Positions 52,810 to 63,049 of a stretch of 64,000 bases of DNA are shown piece after piece; the stretch's first letter is position 1; every line of letters starts with the position of its first letter. Made by a program: the position numbers and the translations under genes. The DNA is from JANTGF01 sp963750735. Lineage in GTDB: Bacteria; Bacteroidota; Bacteroidia; Bacteroidales; VadinHA17. The stretch lies in the NCBI GenBank assembly GCA_963750735.1, contig CAVVRY010000019.1, positions 62,001-126,000 of the forward strand. The letters are read 5' to 3'. Below the pieces are notes generated by a model. The model saw only the letters and a program-made list of their open reading frames with translations. It was not told the DNA's origin and did not search any database.

Positions 52810-53592
52810 ATGCCAGAAAACATTGTAACAAACAATATTGTTAAGCCAGAGAATCTTGTTTATACTAAAACCAAGGTTCTCAACGATAAAGTAATGCATT
52901 ATTGTCCAGGTTGTGGACATGGTACAGTACACAGAATAATTGCTGAAGTAATTGAAGAAATGGATATTCAATCAGAAGTTATCGGAATAACTCCTGTAGG
53001 CTGTTCTGTGTTGATGTATAATTACTTCAATATCGATATGCATGAAGCTTCGCATGGGAGAGCCCCTGCTGTTGCTACAGGTGTTAAAAGGCTATTGCCT
53101 GAAAAGTTTGTTTTTACTTATCAGGGTGATGGTGACTTAGCAGCTATTGGGACTGCTGAAACAATTCATGCATGTAACAGAGGTGAGAATATTACCATGT
53201 TTTTTATAAATAACGGAATTTATGGTATGACTGGGGGCCAAATGGCACCAACTACTCTTGAGGGAATGAAATCATCTACAACACCCTATGGAAGAGATGT
53301 CAGTCTAATGGGGAATCCACTCAAAATTACTGAATTAATAGCTGAGTTGCCTGGATCATATTTTGTTACAAGACAGGCAGTGGATACACCATCGGCTGTT
53401 AGAAAATGCAAAAAAGCAATTCGCAAAGGAATGGAATACCAGAAACTAAATAAAGGAACTTCCTTTATCGAGGTAGTCTCAAATTGTAATTCAGGATGGA
53501 AGATGAGTCCTGTTCAATCCAATATTTGGATGGCTGAAAATATGTTTCCTTTTTACCCATTAGGAGATATAAAGGTTCCAGAAGATCATTAG
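52810..53592 (+). CDS. korB: 2-oxoacid:ferredoxin oxidoreductase beta subunit
   Basis: This 260-residue subunit binds the TPP diphosphate. It has MHYCPGCGHGTVHRI (about 29-43), GVGCSV-like TPVGCSVLMYNYF, the magnesium motif GDGDLAAIGTAETIHA and NNGIYGMTGGQMAPTT. These are standard for KorB/VorA proteins. With the alpha, gamma and delta subunits it decarboxylates a 2-oxoacid to acyl-CoA, CO2 and reduced ferredoxin or flavodoxin. Confidence 0.94.
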   Translation: MPENIVTNNIVKPENLVYTKTKVLNDKVMHYCPGCGHGTVHRIIAEVIEEMDIQSEVIGITPVGCSVLMYNYFNIDMHEASHGRAPAVATGVKRLLPEKFVFTYQGDGDLAAIGTAETIHACNRGENITMFFINNGIYGMTGGQMAPTTLEGMKSSTTPYGRDVSLMGNPLKITELIAELPGSYFVTRQAVDTPSAVRKCKKAIRKGMEYQKLNKGTSFIEVVSNCNSGWKMSPVQSNIWMAENMFPFYPLGDIKVPEDH

Positions 53593-53619
53593 TTTAATTA
53601 ACTTGTTAATTTTATTTGT

Positions 53620-54171
53620 ATGACTGAAGAAATTATTATTGCAGGATTTGGTGGACAAGGTGTTCTTTCCATGGGTAAAATTTTATGTTATTCCGGTATG
53701 CTTCAAGGCCAGGAAGTAAGTTGGATGCCTTCATATGGACCGGAGATGAGAGGTGGCACAGCAAATGTAACCGTAATCTTGAGTAAAGAGAGAATTAGTT
53801 CCCCAATATTAAATTCCTATGATTCTGCAATTATTCTCAACCAGCAATCAATGGATAAGTTTGAGAAATCAATTAAGCCAGGGGGCTTATTGTTATACGA
53901 TGGTAATGGTATCACAAGACATCCGGAACGAACAGATATAAATATATTCAGAGCGGATGCTGCTGCCGAAGCAGCCAAGATGGAATCTTCCAGAACGTTT
54001 AATATGATTATCCTGGGTGCATATCTTGAGATTAAACCTATTGTAAAAATTGAAAATGTTATTGAGGGATTAAAAAAGTCACTTCCTCAAAGATACCATC
54101 ACCTTATTCCTTTGAATGAGAAAGCTTTACTGCAGGGAACGAAAATTATCCAGGAACTACAGGTTGTTTAG
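53620..54171 (+). CDS. korC: 2-oxoacid:ferredoxin oxidoreductase gamma subunit
   Basis: This 183-residue subunit shows the family start EEIIIAGFGGQGVLSMGKIL and MPSYGPEMRGGTANVTVIL (about 41-59), which lies at the CoA site. It ends the D-A-B-C operon. The next genes are on the other strand. Confidence 0.93.
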   Translation: MTEEIIIAGFGGQGVLSMGKILCYSGMLQGQEVSWMPSYGPEMRGGTANVTVILSKERISSPILNSYDSAIILNQQSMDKFEKSIKPGGLLLYDGNGITRHPERTDINIFRADAAAEAAKMESSRTFNMIILGAYLEIKPIVKIENVIEGLKKSLPQRYHHLIPLNEKALLQGTKIIQELQVV

Positions 54172-54229
54172 TTTTTTTTAGGGTCTAGATTTTTAAGTCT
54201 GATAGCCTCTTAAATTTTGAAGAGTATTT

Positions 54230-54820
54230 TTACTCGTAAAAATGCATTTCTTCAATGTAATTGTAAACATCCCGATGCAAAAAATGTCTCAAGTTAATTC
54301 TGTTTTTTATTGATTTTCTAATAAAGCTTGAGGAAATTTCAATTAAAGGAGCATCAACCAGGTGGATTGAAGAATCTTTTCCAAAAATTGAGGAAATTTC
54401 ATCTTGTTTATATGGATATTCTGGTCGTGGATAAACAAGAACACTAAAATTATTCAAAAGTTCCCTGTAATTTTTCCATTTGTGCATGTATTTAAGATTG
54501 TCAGATCCCATTATCAGGGAATAGGAATTGTTTGGAGATTTTTCCTGTAAATAACTTAATGTATCAATGGTGTATGAAGGCTTTGGCATATTAAACTCTA
54601 CATCGGAAGCTTTAAGCCTGGGATCGTCATCTATTGCTTTGAATACCATTTCCAGTCGATGAAAATCCTGTAAAAGGCTGGATTTATCTTTTAAGGGGTT
54701 ATGCGGGCTGACTATGAACCAGATTTGATCTAAAGAGGTAAATTCTACCATGAAATTTGCAATAGCCATATGGCCTATATGAATTGGATTAAAAGACCCG
54801 AAGTAAAGACCAATTTTCAT
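54230..54820 (-). CDS. nadD: Nicotinate-nucleotide adenylyltransferase
   Basis: NadD of 196 residues makes deamido-NAD from nicotinate mononucleotide and ATP. It has the nucleotidyltransferase motif YFGSFNPIHIGHMAIA (about 6-21), the FIVSPHNPLKDK substrate loop, and the C-terminal ISSSFIRKSIKN (ISSTxIR-type). It is the last gene of yicC-gmk-nadD. Confidence 0.95.
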   Translation of the reverse strand: MKIGLYFGSFNPIHIGHMAIANFMVEFTSLDQIWFIVSPHNPLKDKSSLLQDFHRLEMVFKAIDDDPRLKASDVEFNMPKPSYTIDTLSYLQEKSPNNSYSLIMGSDNLKYMHKWKNYRELLNNFSVLVYPRPEYPYKQDEISSIFGKDSSIHLVDAPLIEISSSFIRKSIKNRINLRHFLHRDVYNYIEEMHFYE

Positions 54821-54871
54821 AAAGAAATAATTGTTGTTAAGTCTGTATCTTATTTTTTAGTTGCAGCTTAT

Positions 54872-55450
54872 TTAACTGTTTAAGAAGCCTCTCACTTTGA
54901 TTTCAGCCTCAATTATAGCATCTTCAAGCTTATCATTGACAATTATTGTGTCAAATTTTTGTGAATATGAAAGTTCCTTTTCCGCCTTTGATATCCTTTT
55001 TTCAATGTTATATTGACTATCTGTTGACCTTTTATAAAGTCTTTCTCTAAGTTCTTCAACTGAAGGTGGCTGAACAAAAATTGCCAATGTTTTTTTCGGG
55101 TATGAGTTTTTAATATTTAAACCACCAACTACATCCACATCAAATATAACATGATGTCCATTGCCCCAAATTCTTTCCAATTCAGCTTTTAGAGTCCCGT
55201 AAAAGTGATCAGGGTAAACTTCTTCCCATTCTACAAACTCATTATTATTGATTTTTTGTTTGAATTCTTTAGTGCTCAAAAAGTAATAGTCCTTACCGTT
55301 TATCTCATTTTTCCTTTTTGATCTGCTGCATGCAGAAATTGAGAATTCCAATCCTAGATTTTGATTTATAAGATGATGTACTATTGTTGTTTTACCAGCT
55401 CCCGAAGGGGCTGAGAAAACTATTAATTTTCCTGAAAAGACCTTGTCCAT
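54872..55450 (-). CDS. gmk: Guanylate kinase
   Basis: Gmk of 192 residues phosphorylates GMP. The P-loop is FSAPSGAGKTTIVHHL (about 12-27). The GMP-binding part shows SACSRSKRKNEINGKDYYFL, a slightly unusual version of the family's TTRxxRxGE segment, and FDVDVVGGLNIKN follows. It lies 21 bases after yicC. Confidence 0.94.
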   Translation of the reverse strand: MDKVFSGKLIVFSAPSGAGKTTIVHHLINQNLGLEFSISACSRSKRKNEINGKDYYFLSTKEFKQKINNNEFVEWEEVYPDHFYGTLKAELERIWGNGHHVIFDVDVVGGLNIKNSYPKKTLAIFVQPPSVEELRERLYKRSTDSQYNIEKRISKAEKELSYSQKFDTIIVNDKLEDAIIEAEIKVRGFLNS

Positions 55451-55471
55451 CTACTAGTCAATTAGTTGTTT

Positions 55472-56347
55472 TTAAAGCACATTCAGTAATTGCTCTTTAA
55501 TTTTTTCCAGTTCATCTTTCATTCTCACAACAATTTTCTGCATATCAGAATTGTTGGCCTTAGAACCAATTGTGTTTATTTCCCTACCTATTTCCTGCGC
55601 AATAAATCCAAGTTTTTTCCCAACTGGCTCATCACTTTTATTACTTTTTAAGAAGTATTCCAAATGATTTTTAAGTCTAACTTTTTCTTCAGTAATATCA
55701 AGTTTTTCTATATAAAAAACCATCTCCTGCTCAAAGCGGTTTTCGTCAATTTCTTTTGCAAGGTTAAGCTCTTGCAGTCTGTCTTTAATTCGAAGCTTTA
55801 TTCTTTCAGTCCTCTCCTCCTCAAATTGAGGGATCTGATCAAGATATCCGGAAATTAGGTCAATTCTTTTAACAATATCATTTTCAAGGGATTTCCCCTC
55901 TTCTAATCTGTAGGTATCGGTTTCATTCAAAACCTTAAGAATTAGAGAGCTGATAATTTTCCACTCATGTTCTTTTAATTCTTGTTTCTCTGATTTTAGT
56001 ACATCTGGAAATCGCATAATAACAGGTAAAAGATCTCCAAGTTTATTTGAACCATCATTTCCAGAAAGATCTGTTAGCTGCTCGTAATATTTTAATACCA
56101 ATTTTTTATTTATAGTAGGAACATATGGGTCTTCAAGATTCTCATAGTAAATATTTAGCTCAATTTTCCCTCTATTTAGAATTTTACTAACCATTGCCCT
56201 TATTTCAGTTTCTTTTTCTCGCAAAGATCCAGATGATCTGAATGAGAAATCCAATTGCTTGGAGTTTAAACATCTAAGTTCAATGTTTATTTTTCGACTT
56301 TCGTCCTCCTCAGTAATTCGACCAAAGCCGGTCATTGATTTAATCAT
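55472..56347 (-). CDS. YicC family endoribonuclease-like protein
   Basis: This 291-residue protein starts MIKSMTGFGR, the family signature, has LRCLNSKQLDFSFR near residue 26 and ends with the DUF1732 segment GKKLGFIAQEIGREINTIGSKAN. YicC in E. coli is an endoribonuclease linked to sRNA turnover; the same activity here is inferred. It is the first gene before gmk and nadD, with a promoter at 56396-56426. Confidence 0.92.
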   Translation of the reverse strand: MIKSMTGFGRITEEDESRKINIELRCLNSKQLDFSFRSSGSLREKETEIRAMVSKILNRGKIELNIYYENLEDPYVPTINKKLVLKYYEQLTDLSGNDGSNKLGDLLPVIMRFPDVLKSEKQELKEHEWKIISSLILKVLNETDTYRLEEGKSLENDIVKRIDLISGYLDQIPQFEEERTERIKLRIKDRLQELNLAKEIDENRFEQEMVFYIEKLDITEEKVRLKNHLEYFLKSNKSDEPVGKKLGFIAQEIGREINTIGSKANNSDMQKIVVRMKDELEKIKEQLLNVL

Positions 56348-56395
56348 TATAGAAACAATTTAGTTTGGAATTGCTTAGATATAATTCACCAGAAG

Positions 56396-56426
56396 CAAAG
56401 TTAATAGAATAAGGATAAATTTCAAT
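56396..56426 (-). promoter_or_regulatory. Promoter of yicC-gmk-nadD
   Basis: On the minus strand: ATTG (56423-56426), 19 bases, TAACTTTG (56396-56403). The -7 is exact and the -33 has one mismatch; the start codon is 49 bases downstream. Confidence 0.6.
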
Positions 56427-56455
56427 CTATTGTGTTACCAAGTCATTTATAAAAA

Positions 56456-57793
56456 TTAGTTGTGATTTACTACAACTTTTTTCTTATACCTCCCTGTTCT
56501 ATAATATATAAAGGTCATTACCATTCCTGCAACCATGCCAATAGGAACAGCCCACCAGATTCCAATTTCACCCATACTTTTTGATAGGATAAATGCAGCA
56601 GGAATTCGAATTCCCCAGAGTGCAAGTAAAGTGATAAACATCGGGATTAATGTGTCGCCAGCGCCACGGAGTACTCCATTTAGGGTAAACATTATGGAAA
56701 ACACTATATAAAACAGACTTACAATTGATAGGTATTCATAGCCAATCCTAATGACTTCTGTATCAGTAGTAAAAAAGCCCATTAAGCCTTTTCCCCATAT
56801 CAGCAATACTGCCATAACCGATAAAGAGATGATGGAAGACATTAGTAAGGTAAAGAGCAAGCCTTTTTTCACCCTGCTTTGTTTGTTTGCTCCAAGGTTT
56901 TGACCTACAAAAGTTGCAAGTGCAGCTGAAAAGTTCATTGCAGGCATAACGGCCAGGGAATCCAGCCGGATTGCAACTGAATAACCTGCTATTACGTTTG
57001 TACCAAAAGTATTTACAATTCCCATTAAGGCCATCATTCCAAGGGCCACAATAGTATGCTGTAAACCAGCTGGCAGTCCAATTCTTAAACTTTTATAGAA
57101 TAAATCCCAATCAAATACAAGTTCTCTGAACTTAAGCTTTATAACCTCATGATACTTGTTTAAATATAGAATGGTAGTCACAAAAGCTCCAGTTTGTGAA
57201 ATAACAGTTGCAATAGCAACACCTGATATACCCCATTTAAAAACCACTACAAAAAGTATGTCAAGCCCGATATTTGAAAAGGTTGCGATAATAAGGAAAT
57301 AAAGTGGAGTTTTTGAATCTCCCAGTCCCCGCAGAATGGCACTTGTCCCATTAAATCCAAAGAAAGAAACCATGCCTATCAGGTATATTTCCAAATACGT
57401 TGTAGCCTGAGGAAGAATTTCTTTAGGAAGCTGCATGAGAATAAGGATATCTTCGCTGAAATAAATTCCAGCCGCTGTAATAACAGATGCGGAGATGAAC
57501 ATAAAAATGTAAAAGGTATCTATAGTTCGAGTGACCCTTTCCATATCTTTAGCACCAAAAAACTGGGATATAAGAACCATTGCACCACTGGCAATTCCAA
57601 TTATGAGCGATATCAAAGTGAATATAATAGGAAATGATGCACCCACTGCTGCTAAAGCCTCTTTGCCAAGGAAGTTACCTACAATTGCGCTATCAACAAT
57701 ATTGTACAATTGTTGAAAAACATTGCCAATCAGCATTGGAACGGCAAAGTTGAAAATAAGTTTCCCTTCTTTCCCTATCGTAAGGTCTTTCAT
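56456..57793 (-). CDS. MATE family efflux transporter
   Basis: This protein of about 445 residues has 12 predicted membrane helices and MATE family motifs: FNFAVPMLIGNVFQQLYNIVD near the start (helix 1, quoted in part as PMLIGNVFQQLYNIVD) and VGASFPI, with the second repeat showing GLPAGLQHTIVALG and ATFVGQNLGANKQSR. The ATG at 57793 is chosen over a GTG two codons earlier. Such carriers export cationic drugs or metabolites using sodium or proton gradients. It stands alone between yicC and tnaA. Confidence 0.92.
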   Translation of the reverse strand: MKDLTIGKEGKLIFNFAVPMLIGNVFQQLYNIVDSAIVGNFLGKEALAAVGASFPIIFTLISLIIGIASGAMVLISQFFGAKDMERVTRTIDTFYIFMFISASVITAAGIYFSEDILILMQLPKEILPQATTYLEIYLIGMVSFFGFNGTSAILRGLGDSKTPLYFLIIATFSNIGLDILFVVVFKWGISGVAIATVISQTGAFVTTILYLNKYHEVIKLKFRELVFDWDLFYKSLRIGLPAGLQHTIVALGMMALMGIVNTFGTNVIAGYSVAIRLDSLAVMPAMNFSAALATFVGQNLGANKQSRVKKGLLFTLLMSSIISLSVMAVLLIWGKGLMGFFTTDTEVIRIGYEYLSIVSLFYIVFSIMFTLNGVLRGAGDTLIPMFITLLALWGIRIPAAFILSKSMGEIGIWWAVPIGMVAGMVMTFIYYRTGRYKKKVVVNHN

Positions 57794-57952
57794 AATCACT
57801 CCATCAGTCCTGCGAAAATGGACAAAAAAACTGGAAATCAGTAAGAAAAGTAGATTTCTTTAATAACACAATCAATTCCAATTCGGTTGAAAGAATAAAT
57901 CTTTGATTATTTGGTATAGGAACAGAAACTTGTAATAAAATGATTTTATGTC

Positions 57953-59331
57953 TTAAACCACTTTGTCCAATTCAACAGTAAAGTGTCTGAGGATATTGGC
58001 TTCTTTAATAATTTTTAATCCTTTTTTTATTGAATCTCTACGGTCATAAATATTTTTTAAAGCAGCTACAACTACATCCATATGGTTATTTGTGTAAACT
58101 CTTCTTGGTATAGCAAGTCTTAGCATTTCCAATTCAGGATATCGATTTTCTCTTGATATAGGATCCCTATCAGCCATTATCGCTCCAATTTCAGCGGATC
58201 GAACTCCCGCCTCAAGAAATAGCTCAACAGCTAGGGTCTGAGCCGGAAATTCTTCCCTTGGTACATTGGGAAGGAATTCAGTTGCAATTATAAAAATAGC
58301 ATGTCCTCCATACGGTTGCAGTACAGGTATCCCATATTTTGTTAATTGATAGCCTAAATATTCAACCTGCTTTATGCGTGATTCTAGATAGTTAAATTCT
58401 GTTGATTCCTGTAAACCTTGTGCAAGGGCATTCATGTCTCTCCCAGCCATTCCTCCATAAGTTAAATAACCTTCAAACATTATGTTAAACGTGATTGATT
58501 TTTCATACCATTCAGATTTCTTAAATGCTAAAAAACCACCAATATTTACAATGCCATCTTTCTTGCTACTCATGGTCATCCCATCAGCATATTGGTACAT
58601 TTCAAAAACAATCTCTTTGATTGTTTTATTCTCATAACCCTTTTCTCTGGTTTTTATGAAATAGGCATTCTCAGCAAACCTGGCGGAGTCAAAGATTACT
58701 TTTATTCCATAATTTTGGGCTAATTCATAAACACCCCTCATATTTTGTATACTTACAGGTTGTCCACCCGTGGTATTGCAGGTTAGTGTGAGAATAATCA
58801 TTGGGATTTTTTCCTTTGGATTATTGTCCAAAACATTTTTCAATTTATCAAGGTCAATATTTCCTTTAAACGGATCGATTAATTTTGTGTCAAAAGCTTT
58901 ATCAATTGTACAATCTATTGCTCGAGCCTTTCTAAATTCAATATGTCCCTTAGTTGTATCAAAATGGGCATTACCAGGAACAATGTCATTTTCTTTAACA
59001 ACGGCAGAGAATAAAACATTTTCTGCAGCTCTTCCTTGATGAGTTGGAAGGACAAATTCAAATCCTGTGAGTTTCTTGATAATTGCCTTAAGCTTATAGA
59101 ATGATTTAGAACCTGCATAACTTTCGTCACCCGACATCAGTGCGGCCCATTGAAGGTCACTCATTGCTCCTGTCCCTGAATCGGTTAGTAAATCAATAAA
59201 TACTTTTTCACTTTGCAGATTGAATAGATTATATTTGGCATCTCTAATCCATTTCCGGCGTTCATCATAGAACTTCGACGAATTGATTCAACCATTTTAA
59301 CTTTATAGGGTTCTGCGTATGGTATTTTCAT
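57953..59331 (-). pseudogene. tnaA: Tryptophanase, frame broken near 59270
   Basis: This is a beta-eliminating lyase; tryptophanase rather than tyrosine phenol-lyase is supported by HFDTTKGHIE and the C-terminal ILRHFTVELDKVV. PLP site: MSSKKDGIVNIGG. The gene should start at 59331 (MKIPYAEPYKVKMVESIRRS), but after that the frame is lost; YDERRKWIRDAKYNLFNL and VFIDLLTDSGTGAMSDLQW continue in another frame. Adding one base within 59261-59274 joins them. A start at the internal ATG 59164 would give 403 residues and lack about 55 residues of the N-terminal arm, probably inactive. It would split tryptophan into indole, pyruvate and ammonia. Confidence 0.88.
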
Positions 59332-59597
59332 TTTTAATTGAGCTATTTAAGAAAAGGATAATAAAATTAGAAAATTGGGCGTTACAAGTAGGTTAACTGA
59401 AATAAAGAAAAGCCCGATTAAAGTTTGAAAAAGTGGAAGTAGTCCCTATTTTTGATATTCAAATAGCGTAAGTCTGGAAGTATTTTAAGAATGATTGAAA
59501 TTTTCATCTTTTGACGGATATGTACAAAATTACAAAATTTTAATCGATTTTTTTATAGATATTGTTTTGTATGATAATGTTAACTCAAATAATTGAG
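59332..59597. other. Divergent spacer between tnaA and the DUF3078 gene
   Basis: About 240-265 bases with no gene. A minus-strand TAATTTTG (59525-59532) resembles a -7 element but lies about 190 bases from the tnaA start and has no -33 partner. In-frame ATGs at 59571 and 59577 are alternative starts of the DUF3078 gene. Confidence 0.4.
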
Positions 59598-61353
59598 ATG
59601 CTAAGTAGCTTTTACAGTTTTATCGTAAAAAGATTTTCAGTATTAATCTTGCTGACATTTGTTTTGCTTCCTGCATTTTCACAAATTGACAGTTTGAAAG
59701 TGGCTAAAAAGGATTCATTATTGGTTCCAACGAGACTGAATGATTCAACCTTGCGAGGAAGGGGAAGTGCAAAACCAGATATCAATTTAAACGATGCACT
59801 TAAAGTTGTCAAAGCGTTCTATGCGGACACCAATAATTTGAAAAGTTCAGATGAAGGCTTGAGAGAGGCTATAAGGAAACTGGTAAAATACATTGAGGAG
59901 GGACCCATTGATACTACTATTAGTTATTTGAAAGGATATCCTTTTAAAGTAATGACCAGGGAAGAAAGGGAACAGTATGAAAGGCAGTTAAAAGCGTTTG
60001 TAAAAGCTGACACTTCCAGGATAGATGAAATCTCTCGGACAGATGTATCATTAGATGATTCTTTACTTCATGTAAATAAGGATAGTCTGCTCAAGGTACA
60101 AGTACTTGATACAAATATTCTACGAAATGATGTTGCGAATGTCCCTGATAGTTTAAACCAGCCCTTTGTTCTAGAGTTTGATTCATCCAGATACGAAAAG
60201 GCTTTAGTGGTGGATGAATCTTTTAAGAAGGCTCTCGATGCATTGGTATCATATGTTGAGAATGATTCAGTGAAGATTTGGATTTATAATATAGACGGTG
60301 ATTCAACTAATATTCTGCTCAAGCGTGATGCCGGATTGCCCCAAAGGTTTTGGCTAAAAAATAAAATCTTAGATTCACTTGGATTATGGGTTGAGGTTTT
60401 AGACAGAAGGAAAATTCAACTTGCCACCGATAGAGGGATTGATTTTAACAATCTTCGATATGGAAGAAATAAAAAGAAGTACACTCTACAACAGTATACC
60501 ATTGATAGAAGTCTAAGAGATGTTAAACTAATTGAAATAGAGCCCAATCCATGGGATATAGGGGGCTTTGGTCAGTTAAATATATCACAAGTATATCTAA
60601 GTAACTGGACAAAAGGAGGTGAAAACGCTATTGCAGGTTTATTCAGAGGTGAAATAAATGCAGATTATACCAAAGGTATGTACAGGTGGAATAATTATGC
60701 CAGGGTAAAATTTGGCTTGATTGGTCTGGCATCAGAAGGTGTTAGGAAAAATGAAGACACCTGGGAGGTTAATTCGGATTTTGGTATAAAGGCATCAAAA
60801 AAGTGGTTTTATAGTTTTAGTTTTAATCTAAAAAGCCAGTTCTCAAAAGGGTATAAATATCCCAATGATTCAATCTGGGTTTCTAATTTCCTATCACCTG
60901 GTTATCTTTATTCTGCTGCTGGTTTTGAGTATAAACCTAAAAAGACAACTTCACTTTTGCTTTCACCATTTACATATAGGTCTGTATTTGTAATTGATTC
61001 GACATTCATTGAGCACACTTTATATGGCATTCCAAAGGATCGAAAAGCAAAAAATGAGCTTGGTTTATATATGAAGATCCAATATACATATAGTTTTAAT
61101 GACGATATAGAACTTGAAAATCGACTTCATTTGTTCACAAACTATAATGGTTTCAACAAGCTTGACTTTGATTGGGAAGCTCTTTTGAGAGTTAAACTAG
61201 GGCCATTTTTTAGCTTTAATTTCACCAGTGCATTTTATCTATGATAGCGATGTGAAATTTCCTGTTCTTGATGATTCAGGAAATGTAGTTGATACTAAAG
61301 CAAAGCTGCAGTTTAAGGAATGGCTGGGATTTGGAATTGTATATAAGTTTTAA
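59598..61353 (+). pseudogene. DUF3078 outer-membrane protein, frame broken near 61235
   Basis: This Bacteroidota-specific exported protein has a signal peptide (FSVLILLTFVLLPAFSQ) and the DUF3078 core GGFGQLNISQVYLSNWTKGG (about two thirds in), followed by beta-barrel strands. I start at the ATG at 59598; 59571 is possible. The frame stops at 61244 after FNFTSAFYL, but dropping one T from TTTT at 61233-61236 restores AFIYDSDVKFPVLDDSGN and the family ending KEWLGFGIVYKF at 61353. So the barrel end is lost in the sequence as given. Function is unknown. Confidence 0.8.
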
Positions 61354-61401
61354 GTATTTGTAAAGTATTTGTAAAGGATTAATCAATGATTTATACCTCA
61401 T

Positions 61402-63044
61402 TTAAGGTTTTATCTTAATAATATACCTTTTTCTTTCTACAGAAGAACGTGTTTTCGGATCCAGAAATTGACTATTCAGAAGAGTAATGTGAAAATCCTT
61501 AAATTCTTCTACAACTTCTGAATTTGGATAAAGTTTTTCGATTAGTTGTTTGCCTTCCGAATTGGAAATAAACCAAATGTTTCCATTATTATTTACTTCA
61601 TTTAAGATATCTTCTTCATTTTCCAATATGGGAATAATAGTCCTCAAATAGAAATCTAAAGAATGACTTGATTTCTTATAAATAAATACATCTTCAACAG
61701 GTATATTATTTTCTTTCACATATTCAGCAATATAAGTTCCACTCTGGTAGGTGAGAAGCTGGGGATAGAAATGTATATTTAAAAGGAAGTTTAAACCGAT
61801 TATGGTTAAAGCTGACGGAATTAGAATACGGTATTTTACTCCGCTTCTTTTTACAGAAAAGTAAATAGTAGCAATCAATAAAATTATTGCAAAAAACCAT
61901 ATTATAAAATTATTCAGAGGAAAAACCCAAATACATATAAAAATGACTGCAGCCCACAATATTGCATTTATGAAAAGCTGTACGTAATAAAATATTTTAG
62001 CTGTTCCTGATTCTTTTTTAGAAAACATTTTCTGAAGTACTACTGCGGTAATAATGGCTACAAACGGGAATCCAACAAAAATATAATGTGGTAATTTGAA
62101 ATGTGAAAAGGAAAGAGCAATAAATGGTAATAGAAATCCTCCTAAAGAAAGAACTTCAACACTTTTTGAGTTTCCTCTATTGGAAAACGTTTCCTTTATC
62201 CTCATCACAATGCCATATATAGCAATTATCATCCAGGGCAAGAAAACCCATAAGAAGGTATGTGCGAAATAGAAATAGCCGGATGAATCTTCCCACACAC
62301 TTTCTCCGGTGATTCTTCCAAAACTCTGGGTCCAAAAATAAAACTTAACACCATCCCAGCCATATTGCTCATAGAGCCCCCAAATCATAGGACTTAATAG
62401 TATTAAAATAAATAAAACTCCTGCAATCCATTGCCATCTAAAAAGGTTTTTCCAGTCCTTCTTATAAATAATTTCCGATCCGATTGCAAGAACGGGAACC
62501 ATAATTCCAATAGGACCCTTTTCCAGCATGGCAAGAGCAATGCCCAGAAATCCAAGAATAAAATTTGTGGTCTTTGACTTCTAATATATTCAACAAGTTG
62601 CCATACTCCGAAAATAACAGCACTGGCAAGAATTGCATCTGTTCGTGGGTCATGACTTATCATAAACCATGCCTGGCTACTCGCAAGAATTACAGCTGCC
62701 AGGATACCTGTTTCCTTGTTATAATAGATCTTTGCTAACCTATAGGTTGAGTATGCCCCCAAAATAATAAACAACATGGAAGGAATCCTGAAAGAAAAAG
62801 GAGAAAAACCAAAAATACTGAACGATAGGGATGATAACCAGAATAGTAGAGGTGGTTTGTCAAGATAATCAAGATGTCGGTGGTGCAATTGTAAATAATT
62901 TCCAGAATCCAGCATTTCTCGTGCGATTGATCCATATTGCATGGTATCCACCTCCATTAAATCAATCATTATCATCCCAATGAGGTAATCTGCAAAGATT
63001 AGCCCCAGAAGCAATAGTAAGATTTTTGAAGAATTTACCTTCAT
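61402..63044 (-). pseudogene. GT39/ArnT-like membrane glycosyltransferase, frame broken near 62565
   Basis: The product has a dozen membrane helices. The N-terminal part (ATG at 63044; MEVDTMQYGSIAREML with the catalytic-type Asp, HLDYLDKPPLLFWL, DPRTDAIL) is typical of PMT/ArnT enzymes that move a sugar from a polyprenyl phosphate. After RSQRPQ the frame is lost. The continuation NFILGFLGIALAMLEKGPIG is one base out of phase and runs to 61402. Adding one A/T to the three-base run at 62564-62566 restores a single gene of about 547 residues. The GT2 gene just upstream (five bases) likely makes the polyprenyl-sugar donor. Confidence 0.82.
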
Positions 63045-63049
63045 AGTTC

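Noticed and set aside
59391..59440. Possible long-range GGGC/GCCC hairpin before tnaA
   Set aside because: Only four GC pairs with a large loop and no T run, so neither a terminator nor a convincing riboswitch.
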